This document shows, piece by piece, positions 8,387 to 15,549 of a stretch of DNA of 17,243 nucleotides; positions within the stretch are counted from its first letter, which is position 1, and each line of letters begins with the position of its first letter. The position numbers and the translations under genes are program-made. The notes beneath the pieces were generated by a model. That model saw only the letters and a list, made by a program, of their open reading frames with translations, made no database searches and was not told the DNA's origin. The stretch comes from JAUVUV01 sp964548275 (GTDB lineage: Bacteria > Gemmatimonadota > Glassbacteria > GWA2-58-10), in NCBI GenBank assembly GCA_964548275.1, contig CAZJQI010000073.1, positions 1 to 17,243 of the forward strand, in the 5' to 3' direction.

Positions 8387-8422
8387 GTAAAGCCTGCACA
8401 GCTTTTATCGACCGGTGATTTT

Positions 8423-9292
8423 ATGATATTTCAAAGTAAAAAATCCAAGCTATTCAGCGCGATACTCGAGGGGCAGACCGGCAAAGTCAAAGCTCTCCTT
8501 GATAAAGGTGCGGATGTCAACCAGCAGGATTTTTCAGGTAAGACACCCCTGATTGTCGCTGCCGGGGAGGCACAGGCCGGGATCGTGAAGGCCCTGCTCA
8601 GTGCCGGCGCGAAAGTAAACCCTGGCTCAAAGAGCGGGGAAACGGCCCTGATGGCTGCCTCGAAAAGGGGAAACGCACACGTGATTGAACTTCTGCTGAG
8701 TGCCGGTGCCAATGTGAACGCGAAAGACTCTGAGGGCAATACTCCCCTCATCTTAGCTACTGTATGGGCCACGAGAATGGCCTCTGTCGGCATTTCCGGC
8801 ACCTGGCAAAAGGTTGAGCTGTTGCTCGATTCAGGAGCTGATGTAAACGCGGCCGACAAAAAGGGCAGGACAGCTTTAATGGCAGCAGTTCGCAGCGGCG
8901 GCGGCACTCTGGAGGAGACAAAACGCCTGCCGGTGCTCAAGGCTCTGCTGGATAAGGGGGCGGAGGTTAACGCTCAAAGTCATCATGGCCGGACAGCTTT
9001 GATGAGCGCGGCTTTCAGGGGACTCAAAGAAACTTTCAAGTTTCTACTGGACGCCGGAGCGGATTTCAACCTGAAAGACAACACAGGCCGTACCGCACTG
9101 ATGTATGCCACACAGGGCTGCTTCTGGTCTTACAGACATTCCGGTTATATCTCAGTTATTCGTTACCTTCTGGATGCCGGCGCAGATTACTCTGTGAAAG
9201 ACAACCAGGGATACACTGCGCTGAAAATCGCCCGGCTCAATCGCCGCAAGGATATTGCCAATTTGCTCAAAAAGGCCGGCGCGCGGGAATAA
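8423..9292 (+). CDS. Ankyrin-repeat protein
   Basis: This 289-residue protein consists almost entirely of about eight ankyrin repeats. The units are recognisable by G-x-T-A/P-L-x-x-A and LLxxGAxVN, beginning near residues 8, 38, 71, 104, 147, 188, 221 and 262. Three units carry longer loops (about 114-129, 157-169 and 230-243), the first and third of them rich in aromatic or small residues. There is no signal peptide or membrane segment, so it is probably cytosolic, unlike most of its neighbours. Ankyrin repeats bind proteins, and no catalytic domain is attached, so the partner is unknown. The ribosome-binding site is weak (GGTGAT at 8414-8419). It probably forms its own transcription unit, given the gaps on both sides. 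The fold call is firm; the role is not predictable. Confidence 0.9.
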   Translation: MIFQSKKSKLFSAILEGQTGKVKALLDKGADVNQQDFSGKTPLIVAAGEAQAGIVKALLSAGAKVNPGSKSGETALMAASKRGNAHVIELLLSAGANVNAKDSEGNTPLILATVWATRMASVGISGTWQKVELLLDSGADVNAADKKGRTALMAAVRSGGGTLEETKRLPVLKALLDKGAEVNAQSHHGRTALMSAAFRGLKETFKFLLDAGADFNLKDNTGRTALMYATQGCFWSYRHSGYISVIRYLLDAGADYSVKDNQGYTALKIARLNRRKDIANLLKKAGARE

Positions 9293-9416
9293 AGTGATAA
9301 AGCTCCCCCGCACCATGAGTGGATCACCCTGAATTAAAATTCCAGAATACTCTTGACTTATAAAAAAAGAATAATAAAAACACATGGAACACTTTTGCAA
9401 AAGGATGTTTCCTAAA

Positions 9417-9494
9417 ATGAAAGAAAAATATAATAGAAGAGAATTCCTTGGATTAGCCACAGCTGGCTTAGCATTAGCTGATTGTGGCCGATAA
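9417..9494 (+). pseudogene. Orphan Tat signal-peptide remnant (25 codons)
   Basis: An ATG at 9417 has AAGGA at 9401-9405 upstream. It opens a 25-residue frame that reads as a complete twin-arginine leader: NRREFLG, a short alanine/leucine-rich stretch, then LADCG resembling a lipobox. It stops at TAA (9492-9494). No mature protein follows in any frame before the next gene. The most economical reading is the 5' remnant of a deleted Tat-exported protein, perhaps an oxidoreductase-type lipoprotein. A second in-frame ATG lies at 9405. The surrounding 9293-9579 is AT-rich and otherwise empty. Confidence 0.6.
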
Positions 9495-9579
9495 GATATT
9501 AGATAGAGTCTGCAGCTATTTGCCACGAAACCTTAAAAACCTGATTTTGTGAATCCCTATTTATCTCACGGGAGTAAAG

Positions 9580-10233
9580 ATGTTCAAACTCAAACCTGCT
9601 ATTGATACATTTTTATTACTTTGCTGCATAGTTCTTTGTACATGTGGAAACAGCAAAGATTCAGGGTTTATCCCGCTTTTCGACGGCAAAACGCTGAACG
9701 GATGGCACGTGCAGGGAGGCAAAATCGAATCCTGGCAAGCCGGGGGCGGGATTCTGAGCTGCATTGCACCGGAGGGCGGCTGGCTGAGCACGGACAAGCA
9801 ATACGGGGATTTTATCCTCAGCCTCCAGTGGCGCATACCGGAGGGAGGCAACAGCGGCGTGGGCCTGCGGTATCCGAAAAACAGCCATGTCTCGCAGGCC
9901 GGCATGGAGATACAGATCCTGGATGATAGTGCGGAAAAACATGGAGATATAAAGCCGGAACAGTATACTGGCAGTATCTACTACCAGGTAGCCGCCAGAC
10001 AGGGCGCGGCAAACCCGCCCGGCGAATGGAACCTCTACGAGATCACCTGTAACGGGCCATTGGTGGTGGTGGTGCTCAACAGTACCGAGGTGGTAAGGGC
10101 CGGCATGGACGAGCACACCGAGGGAAAGGGCGGCCTGACACCTTTGAGCCAGCGTCCGAGAGCCGGACATATCGGCGTGCAGAGCCACGGCACCGGTGTG
10201 GATTTCCGGAATATCAAAATTAAAATTCTATAA
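9580..10233 (+). CDS. Exported DUF1080 (3-keto-disaccharide hydrolase-like) protein
   Basis: This 217-residue protein matches the DUF1080/PF06439 family, a concanavalin-like beta-sandwich named for 3-keto-glycoside hydrolysis. Visible hallmarks are FIPLFDGKTLNGW (30-42), NSGVGLRYP (91-99), GMEIQILDD (108-116), TGSIYY (130-135), GEWNLYEI (148-155) and GHIGVQSHG (196-204). The first 22 residues are hydrophobic and end in CTC-G. That could be a lipoprotein cleavage at Cys22, although the -3 to -1 residues (L-C-T) are not ideal. GGGAG at 9570-9574 is a good ribosome-binding site. The same GGGAGTAAA leader precedes the gene at 10689. Length is close to that of a single-domain family member. The likely site is the periplasm or cell surface, acting on oxidised sugars or simply binding glycans. 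Family firm, activity inferred. Confidence 0.88.
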   Translation: MFKLKPAIDTFLLLCCIVLCTCGNSKDSGFIPLFDGKTLNGWHVQGGKIESWQAGGGILSCIAPEGGWLSTDKQYGDFILSLQWRIPEGGNSGVGLRYPKNSHVSQAGMEIQILDDSAEKHGDIKPEQYTGSIYYQVAARQGAANPPGEWNLYEITCNGPLVVVVLNSTEVVRAGMDEHTEGKGGLTPLSQRPRAGHIGVQSHGTGVDFRNIKIKIL

Positions 10234-10256
10234 ACACCATCCGCTTCTTTCATATT

Positions 10257-10292
10257 GCCGGTCACCTCCCTGCCCGCCTTGGGCAGACCGGC
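10257..10292. repeat. Nested hairpin downstream of the DUF1080 gene
   Basis: GCCGGT (10257-10262) pairs with ACCGGC (10287-10292), and inside this CTGCCC (10270-10275) pairs with GGGCAG (10281-10286). There is no following T-run on the plus strand. It may be an intergenic repeat or a weak 3'-end structure. Confidence 0.45.
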
Positions 10293-10301
10293 AGCGACAA
10301 A

Positions 10302-10327
10302 TAAAAAGGCCGCACGACTGTGCGGCC
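10302..10327 (-). terminator. Rho-independent terminator (minus strand)
   Basis: A perfect 8-base stem, GGCCGCAC (10308-10315) with GTGCGGCC (10320-10327), has a four-base loop. Read on the minus strand it is followed by TTTTTAT (10307-10301). The plus-strand side lacks a T-run, so the direction is clear. It lies about 25 bases after the stop of the small minus-strand open frame at 10352-10441. Confidence 0.7.
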
Positions 10328-10351
10328 TTCGGATGCAGTGATTCTATCTGC

Positions 10352-10441
10352 TTAGATCAGGGGAAGTGCGACGAGGGTAAAGTAAATAGCCAGAGCTAAC
10401 GCGGCATTGCCTGCAATTAGGATTCTTTCGCGAACAGTAAT
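10352..10441 (-). CDS. Possible 29-residue single-span membrane peptide, ATT start
   Basis: On the minus strand, a perfect GGAGG (10451-10447) stands 5 bases before an ATT at 10441. From there 29 codons run to TAA (10354-10352). The peptide begins with a short charged segment (TVRER). It continues with about 24 uncharged, mostly hydrophobic residues (ILIAGNAALALAIYF, then TLVALPLI), a typical transmembrane helix with a positive N-terminal side. A minus-strand terminator follows at 10302-10327. No ATG, GTG or TTG is available in this frame; the frame closes upstream at a TAA (10456-10454), leaving only CTG or ATT. Either ATT is used as a rare start or an ATG has mutated. I do not recognise the family. 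Confidence 0.45.
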   Translation of the reverse strand: MTVRERILIAGNAALALAIYFTLVALPLI

Positions 10442-10688
10442 TTTATCCTCCAGTTAATCGGAAAGAATTCCTCGAAGTTTTGCTTCGTGGTAATCCGCCC
10501 CGGAGGATCAGCAGTTAACCCCCCTTAACAGGGGGAGACAGGGGGTTGTCTCGATCTGTCCGCCCTCGGGGGAAATAAGATCGATCAAATTGATCATTGC
10601 ATTTCTCGGCCGCGGCTTGCCGCGGGGTAGTTTGTTTCAAAAAGAATTCCTCTAATCAGAACCAATCTCAATCAAGCCGGGAGTAAAA
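10442..10688. other. Intergenic region with several inverted repeats
   Basis: No further gene is seen. The region contains a CGAAG/CTTCG hairpin (10473-10487), an AACCCCC/GGGGGTT inverted pair around 10517-10547 and a GATCAA-A-TTGATC palindrome (10583-10595). A CCGCGG-CTTG-CCGCGG hairpin lies at 10610-10625. The palindrome lies about 95 bases before the GH20-like start and could be an operator. GGGAG ahead of 10689 is that gene's ribosome-binding site. Confidence 0.5.
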
Positions 10689-12827
10689 ATGAAAAAGTTC
10701 TTTATCTTGCTCGTGGTATTTTTCGCAGTGGCTGTTTTCAGCCATGCAATGGCTTCCCAGACTGCGCTCTGGCAGGAGGGAGTGAGCCTGATCCCCTATC
10801 CCCAGGAGGCTGCTTTAGACGGGGACGATTTCGTCTTTTCCGATGGCGCAGTAAATATCGTTCTGGATGAGGACGCCTCTGAGGCCGACCGGTTCGCTGC
10901 GGCCGACCTTGCCGGCCGGCTTGAAGAAAGATTCGGGATAAAGGCGCAGGTATCGTCCTCAGCCAGTGGAAACGCCATTGTGCTGACCCGCAAAGGCGCC
11001 CCGGGGAAAGTGGGTGACCAGGGATACGAACTGACTGTCGAAAAAGACCGGATAGCGATAAGCGCAAACAGCGAAGCCGGGCTTTTCTACGGCACGCGCA
11101 CCCTGATCCAGCTTGTCCAGGAGGGCCGGGACGGTCTGGTTGTCGAGGGCATGAAAATAACCGACTGGCCTGATATCCCTTATCGCGCGGCTCACTACGA
11201 TACCAAGCACCACCAGGACAAAGCCGGGTACGTGCGGAAATTCATCCGCGAGTTGGCAGACTACAAGATCAACATTCTGCTCTGGGAATGGGAGGACAAG
11301 TTCGCCTACGCCAGCCACCCGGAGATCGGGGCGCCGGGTGCTTTCACCATGGAGCAGATGCAGGAGTTCACCCGCTACGCCCGCCGCTATCATGTGCAGC
11401 TCGTGCCGCTGGTTCAGGGTCTCGGCCATGTGAGTTACATTCTCAAATGGCCCCAGCATGCCCACCTTCGGGAAATTCCGGCCTCCAACTGGGAATTCTG
11501 TCCGCTCAAAGACGGCACCTACGAACTTCTTTTCGACCTCTGGGATGAGGCGATCCAGGCCACCCCGGGAAGCGAATTCATCCATCTGGGCACGGACGAA
11601 ACCTACGAGCTGGGCCGGGGCGAGGAATGCGGATGCAAGGCCAGGGCTGCGGAGATCGGACGCTATGGCCTGATGCAGGTTTTTCTCAAGCGCTGTTTCG
11701 ATCACCTGAGCAGGCAGGGCCGAAGGGTCATGTCCTGGGGCGGTGAATACAGGCTGCGTGAGAAAATCAAGCCGCCCAAAGGGCTGATCGTCTCGGAGTT
11801 TGTCGATGACCTCGAAATCGCCAGGCTGAGCCGGGATGCCGGCTACCCCGCCTGGGTCTACGATCCCAACCCGGGGATCGAGCACCTGTTCCTGCCCTAT
11901 TTCTACCGAATAAGGCGGGGCAATGTAACAATCGGCGCACTCGAAAACTCCTACCAGAGACTAACTACAGCAGCGGTTTCCGGGCTTTTCGAGGGCATGG
12001 TCAACACCTCCTGGGATGACAGCGGCCTTCACAACCAGATCTGGATGATGAGCTGGGTAAACTCCGCAGAGTTTTCCTGGAGCGGAAAGGCCCCCACTCT
12101 GGATGAGTTTATCGACAAGTATTTTGTCTCCTACTACGGCCCGAAAGCGAAAGACATGCGCGAGCTGTTCAAGCTGTTCAATGACGGCGGCTACTACTAC
12201 ATGGACACTTTCGAGCGCAAGGTCTGGCACTCTGGTGATGTCGGCAAGACCCACCTTCCGGACCTGCCCCGCGGGGATGCGATCGAGTACGATCCTTTCT
12301 GGAACCGGGAGTACGCGGAGATGATTGGCCGCTCGCGTGAACAGTTGGGCAGGATGGCACGGGCGCTTAATATCTGCCGCACGAACCTGGAACTTGGCGT
12401 GCGCAACAGCTACGATTTCGAAATTTTTATCTCGATTGCCGGGCTGATCAGGCACACCGCGCGCACCTATCTTGCGCTTTCTGAACTTGAAAACGCGATC
12501 ACCGAGGCCCACCGCGCCCGGTTTGTCAGCCACCAGGCGGCTTACAGCGCCTTTGAGAAAGCAGTGCGGATAATCGAGGCGAACCTGCAGGAGCGGCAGG
12601 AAGTTTATAACGGTCTCGTGGCTGTCTGGGAGAAAACCCGTCTGCCCAAAGGCGTGTCCACCCCGGAGAAAAAATATTTTCACCAGCAGGACCGCGCCAG
12701 GCACTACGCTTTCCGCACTGCGGACATGAGTTACCTGATTTGCGATGAAAAGCTGCTTGGCCTTGAAGACTATCTGAAAAAACTTCATGAATACATGGCC
12801 TGGTACAAAAAGACTTACCTGAAATAG
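10689..12827 (+). CDS. Exported GH20-like glycosidase (beta-N-acetylhexosaminidase-type)
   Basis: This 712-residue protein has a Sec signal peptide (about 1-22, before SQTALW). An N-terminal GH20b-like accessory domain follows (about 25-157: LIPYPQE, GYELTVEKD, GLFYGTRTLIQL). A GH20-like TIM barrel comes next (about 160-475). The key motif is HLGTDE, with Asp303 and Glu304 matching the Asp-Glu catalytic pair of GH20 enzymes, which use substrate-assisted catalysis on N-acetylhexosaminides. Supporting pieces are DTKHHQDK near 171-178, LVPLVQGLGH (238-247) and the aromatic-rich TSWDDSG and WMMSWVNSAEFSW (440-464). The remainder (about 480-712) is a long mostly alpha-helical extension without a recognised domain. 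A cysteine cluster, EECGCKARA (312-320), follows the catalytic motif. The start is set by GGGAGTAAAA ahead of the ATG. The amidohydrolase gene begins 29 bases downstream, so they are probably co-transcribed. Fold firm; sugar specificity uncertain. Confidence 0.8.
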   Translation: MKKFFILLVVFFAVAVFSHAMASQTALWQEGVSLIPYPQEAALDGDDFVFSDGAVNIVLDEDASEADRFAAADLAGRLEERFGIKAQVSSSASGNAIVLTRKGAPGKVGDQGYELTVEKDRIAISANSEAGLFYGTRTLIQLVQEGRDGLVVEGMKITDWPDIPYRAAHYDTKHHQDKAGYVRKFIRELADYKINILLWEWEDKFAYASHPEIGAPGAFTMEQMQEFTRYARRYHVQLVPLVQGLGHVSYILKWPQHAHLREIPASNWEFCPLKDGTYELLFDLWDEAIQATPGSEFIHLGTDETYELGRGEECGCKARAAEIGRYGLMQVFLKRCFDHLSRQGRRVMSWGGEYRLREKIKPPKGLIVSEFVDDLEIARLSRDAGYPAWVYDPNPGIEHLFLPYFYRIRRGNVTIGALENSYQRLTTAAVSGLFEGMVNTSWDDSGLHNQIWMMSWVNSAEFSWSGKAPTLDEFIDKYFVSYYGPKAKDMRELFKLFNDGGYYYMDTFERKVWHSGDVGKTHLPDLPRGDAIEYDPFWNREYAEMIGRSREQLGRMARALNICRTNLELGVRNSYDFEIFISIAGLIRHTARTYLALSELENAITEAHRARFVSHQAAYSAFEKAVRIIEANLQERQEVYNGLVAVWEKTRLPKGVSTPEKKYFHQQDRARHYAFRTADMSYLICDEKLLGLEDYLKKLHEYMAWYKKTYLK

Positions 12828-12856
12828 GCTTTCCAGGCCCAAATCTGGAGGAGACG

Positions 12857-14308
12857 ATGCACCTGGAAAAAGATTTGCTGTTCCTGTTTGCCGGTCTGGT
12901 TGCTCTGGGAACCTTTGCCTGTAGCGGAGAACCGGAAAGCGAAGGGCGGAAAGCTGGAAAAGTGCGCTCCGGCTGGCTTGAGCGCAGCAGAGTATATCCC
13001 GATACTCCGGTTTTCCGACGGATTAAAAAGACAGTGGATAAAATCAGGCTGGTCGATACCCACGAACATCTGCTCAGCGAAAAATTCTGGCTTGAGCAGG
13101 ACTACAGCATGTTCAACTGGTTCAGGCAGCCCTGGTTCGAACAGTATTCTGGCACGGACCTGGTCTCGGCAGGGATGCCGGCAGAACACCTGGAGGCGAT
13201 GAAAGAACCGGGCGTTCCGCTGAAAGAGCGCTGGGCCATGGCAGCCCCTTACTGGCCGTATGCAAAAACCACCGGTTTCGGCCAGGTGCTTCGCATGGCG
13301 GTCCGGGACATTTACGGCATACCGGATATCAATGACGATACCTGGGAGGAGCTCTGCCGCCGGATGAAAGAGTCGCAGAAACCGGGTTTCTACAAAAAGG
13401 TGCTCCACGAGATGTCGGGAATCGATTTGATTGTCCTGGACCAGATCGTTCTTCCCGACCCGTACGTGCAGAGCTATTTTGTGGCTGAGGACAACCGCCC
13501 GCGCGTGGTGCTGGTCAAGCGTTTTGACGATACTTTTATCCGGCTGACCCAGGCCTCCCTGGCAGAAATTGCGGAAGATTTCGGACGCCCCATCCAAAAT
13601 TTGGACGACCTTCTCGCCGCACTGAACAGGGTTTTTGAAAACATAGTGTCCAGAGGTTATTACGTCGGTGTAAAAGTGGCGATTGCCTATGACCGGGAAC
13701 TTTATTTCGAAAACGTCCCCAGAGCCCGGGCCGAGAAGGTGTTCAAAAAACTGCTCAAGGGAGATTTGCCTGACGAGCAGAGGAAACCGTTCGAGGATTT
13801 CATGCTGCATCAGGTGGCCCGCCGCGTGGGAGAGCACGGCCTGGTGATGCAGATTCACACCGGAATGCTCGCCGGGGGAGGGAACATCCAGCAGACAAAG
13901 CCGAGCCATCTGAACAACCTTTTCGAGATGTATCCAAAAGCAAAATTCGCTATTTTCCACGGCAGTTTTCCCTACATGGGCGAGCTGGCCGCGCTGGCCA
14001 AAAATTTCCAGAACGTTTACCTGGACAACTGCTGGATGCCGATAATCTCGCCCACTGAGACCAAGGAATGGATGCACTCCTGGATCGAGACCGTGCCGAT
14101 TAACAAGATCATGGCGTTCGGTGGAGATTATATCTTTCCTGAGGGCAGCTACGGGCACAGCCTGGTCGCCCGCCAGATAGTGGCCGAGGTGCTGGCTGAA
14201 AAGGTGGCGAAGGGCTATTTCACCGAAAGCGAGGCGATCTGGGTGGCGAATCGCCTGCTGCGCCAGAATGCAATCGACCTGTTCGGCCTGGAGCGGTTCC
14301 TGAATTAA
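12857..14308 (+). CDS. Envelope amidohydrolase / uronate-isomerase-like protein
   Basis: This 483-residue member of the metal-dependent amidohydrolase superfamily looks closest to PF04909-type and uronate-isomerase-related proteins. Metal-site candidates are His69 and His71 in DTHEHL, Lys273 in GVKVAIAYDR, His334 in QIHTG, His368 in IFHGSFPY and Asp424 in FGGDY, in the usual order round the barrel. The N-terminus is hydrophobic and ends at Cys22 (GTFAC-SGEP), followed by a charged linker typical of lipoproteins. The lipobox itself is imperfect. A strong GGAGGAG (12847-12853) precedes the ATG. It lies 29 bases after the GH20-like gene and 30 before the zinc-ribbon gene, so all three are probably an operon. 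A hydrolytic or isomerising role on a sugar released by the glycosidase is plausible but inferred. Confidence 0.75.
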   Translation: MHLEKDLLFLFAGLVALGTFACSGEPESEGRKAGKVRSGWLERSRVYPDTPVFRRIKKTVDKIRLVDTHEHLLSEKFWLEQDYSMFNWFRQPWFEQYSGTDLVSAGMPAEHLEAMKEPGVPLKERWAMAAPYWPYAKTTGFGQVLRMAVRDIYGIPDINDDTWEELCRRMKESQKPGFYKKVLHEMSGIDLIVLDQIVLPDPYVQSYFVAEDNRPRVVLVKRFDDTFIRLTQASLAEIAEDFGRPIQNLDDLLAALNRVFENIVSRGYYVGVKVAIAYDRELYFENVPRARAEKVFKKLLKGDLPDEQRKPFEDFMLHQVARRVGEHGLVMQIHTGMLAGGGNIQQTKPSHLNNLFEMYPKAKFAIFHGSFPYMGELAALAKNFQNVYLDNCWMPIISPTETKEWMHSWIETVPINKIMAFGGDYIFPEGSYGHSLVARQIVAEVLAEKVAKGYFTESEAIWVANRLLRQNAIDLFGLERFLN

Positions 14309-14338
14309 AAGCAGTAACCGTTGACAGAGGAATGGATA

Positions 14339-14575
14339 ATGGCAGACTATTTCAAGTGCTCGAACTGCGGGTGGAAAGGCACGGGTGAGCAAGCGATGAA
14401 ACCTGAAAAGGAGATCGAGGAGGAATGGAAGAAAGTGTGGGAATTGCGCGAGGGAATCCAGAAAGAATTCGGCACGCAGTTCTATCTTGGCACCCTGCCG
14501 TGGGAAAAGGCGATGCTGGAGGAGCTTGTCTGCCCCAAGTGCGCAGGGGAGGCGAGCAGGGTTGAGCAGGACTAG
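14339..14575 (+). CDS. Small zinc-ribbon protein
   Basis: This 78-residue protein starts at the ATG at 14339 (MADYFKCSNCGWKG). AGAGGA at 14325-14330 suits this start better than the upstream TTG at 14321. Two CxxC pairs, CSNC near the N-terminus and CPKC near the C-terminus, could bind one zinc ion. Between them is a charged helical segment rich in Glu and Lys (about 21-45). There is no signal peptide, so it is cytosolic, which is odd at the end of an operon of exported enzymes. I do not recognise a named family. It could be a regulatory or structural zinc ribbon. Confidence 0.7.
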   Translation: MADYFKCSNCGWKGTGEQAMKPEKEIEEEWKKVWELREGIQKEFGTQFYLGTLPWEKAMLEELVCPKCAGEASRVEQD

Positions 14576-14607
14576 GCCTGTTGAAACTGATTCAAATATA
14601 ATCTATC

Positions 14608-14636
14608 TTGATAATTAACTTAATAAATTGTATAGT
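14608..14636 (+). promoter_or_regulatory. Sigma70-type promoter for the TIR-like gene
   Basis: TTGATA (14608-14613) and TATAGT (14631-14636) are separated by exactly 17 bases, each matching the consensus at 5 of 6 positions. This gives a leader of about 60 bases before the ATG at 14703, whose ribosome-binding site is the GGGGGGTG run at 14691-14698. The AT-rich background makes chance matches easier, but spacing and position are ideal. Confidence 0.6.
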
Positions 14637-14702
14637 TAAATGAGTTTTTTAACATTATTTTATTAAGGTTTTATAAAATATTGAATTATTGGGGGGTGAA
14701 AA

Positions 14703-15497
14703 ATGGGGAGATGTTTTGTAATACAACCATTTGATCAAGGAAAATTTGATAAACGTTATGATGATGTTTTTTCTCCTGCAATCGAAAACGCTGGGTTAGA
14801 ACCTTATAGAGTTGATAGAGACCCAAGTGTAAGAATACCTATAGAAAATATTCAAGAAGGAATTAAAAACTCTGAAATATGTCTTGCTGATATTACGACT
14901 GATAATCCAAATGTTTGGTTTGAACTTGGATTTGCTCTCGCAGTTCCAAAAGAAGTTGTGTTAGTATGTTCTGAGGAAAGAACATCTTCATTTCCTTTTG
15001 ACGTTCAACATAGAAACATTTTGAGATATAATACAGAATCAACAAGTGATTTTAAAAAATTGCAAACTAAGATAACAGAAAGAATAAAAGGTTTATTAGG
15101 AAAGAAAACCGAACTTGACCGTCTATCTATGCAATCTCCAGTTGCAGATACTGAAGGTCTTTCTCAGCATGAAATGATTGCATTAGTTACAATTATGGAA
15201 AGCCAACTTACATCTAATAGTTTAATTTCACCAGATGCAATTAAAAATGATATGAACAGAGTTGGTTTTACAGATATTGCTGTTAGTCTTTCTCTTTATA
15301 GCTTAGTTGAAAAGGGATTTATTTCAGAAGAACATGATACAGATTGGAATGAGAATTCTTTTACTGCATACTCTGTTACTGATGAAGGACGTCAGTGGTT
15401 ATTTAGAAATCAAGATAAACTTGTATTAAAAAGGAATCGTCTTGATCCAGTCGATATTGAAAAAAAAGAAGATTCTGCCGATGATCTACCCTTTTAA
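14703..15497 (+). CDS. TIR-like/deoxyribosyltransferase-like protein with winged helix and SSB-like tail
   Basis: The N-terminal half of this 264-residue protein (about 1-115) has the fold signature of the nucleoside 2-deoxyribosyltransferase-like / DRHyd group, related to TIR domains. The pieces are CFVIQPF (4-10), KRYDDVFSPAIENAG (17-31), the IKNSEICLADIT strand-turn (54-65) and DNPNVWFELGFALA (67-80). Glu74 takes the conserved catalytic glutamate position. Such domains hydrolyse or transfer nucleotide N-glycosidic bonds and recur in bacterial conflict systems. Residues about 150-245 look like a winged helix (helices at 154-168 and 192-203, wing around 206-225, VTDEGRQWLF). The last residues read EDSADDLPF, like the acidic C-terminal tip of single-stranded-DNA-binding protein. 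The gene is much more AT-rich than both neighbours and has its own promoter, suggesting horizontal acquisition. Family moderate to firm; function inferred. Confidence 0.75.
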   Translation: MGRCFVIQPFDQGKFDKRYDDVFSPAIENAGLEPYRVDRDPSVRIPIENIQEGIKNSEICLADITTDNPNVWFELGFALAVPKEVVLVCSEERTSSFPFDVQHRNILRYNTESTSDFKKLQTKITERIKGLLGKKTELDRLSMQSPVADTEGLSQHEMIALVTIMESQLTSNSLISPDAIKNDMNRVGFTDIAVSLSLYSLVEKGFISEEHDTDWNENSFTAYSVTDEGRQWLFRNQDKLVLKRNRLDPVDIEKKEDSADDLPF

Positions 15498-15549
15498 AAA
15501 AATCTATCAAGAATACAATCCATTTCTTTTTCAATATTGAGATTGTTCT

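Noticed and set aside
9152..9526. Minus-strand open frame of 124 codons overlapping the ankyrin 3' end
   Set aside because: It overlaps the ankyrin gene and the AT-rich spacer with the Tat remnant; no family resemblance and no Shine-Dalgarno.
10959..11885. 308-codon minus-strand open frame opposite the GH20-like gene
   Set aside because: Antisense shadow of a strongly supported glycosidase; no start signal or recognisable domain. The same holds for 11961-12842.
12815..14392. Long minus-strand open frame (525 codons) opposite the amidohydrolase
   Set aside because: It lies antisense to a gene with clear metal-ligand motifs, signal peptide and ribosome-binding site. The translation matches no family; it is a by-product of GC-rich codon usage.
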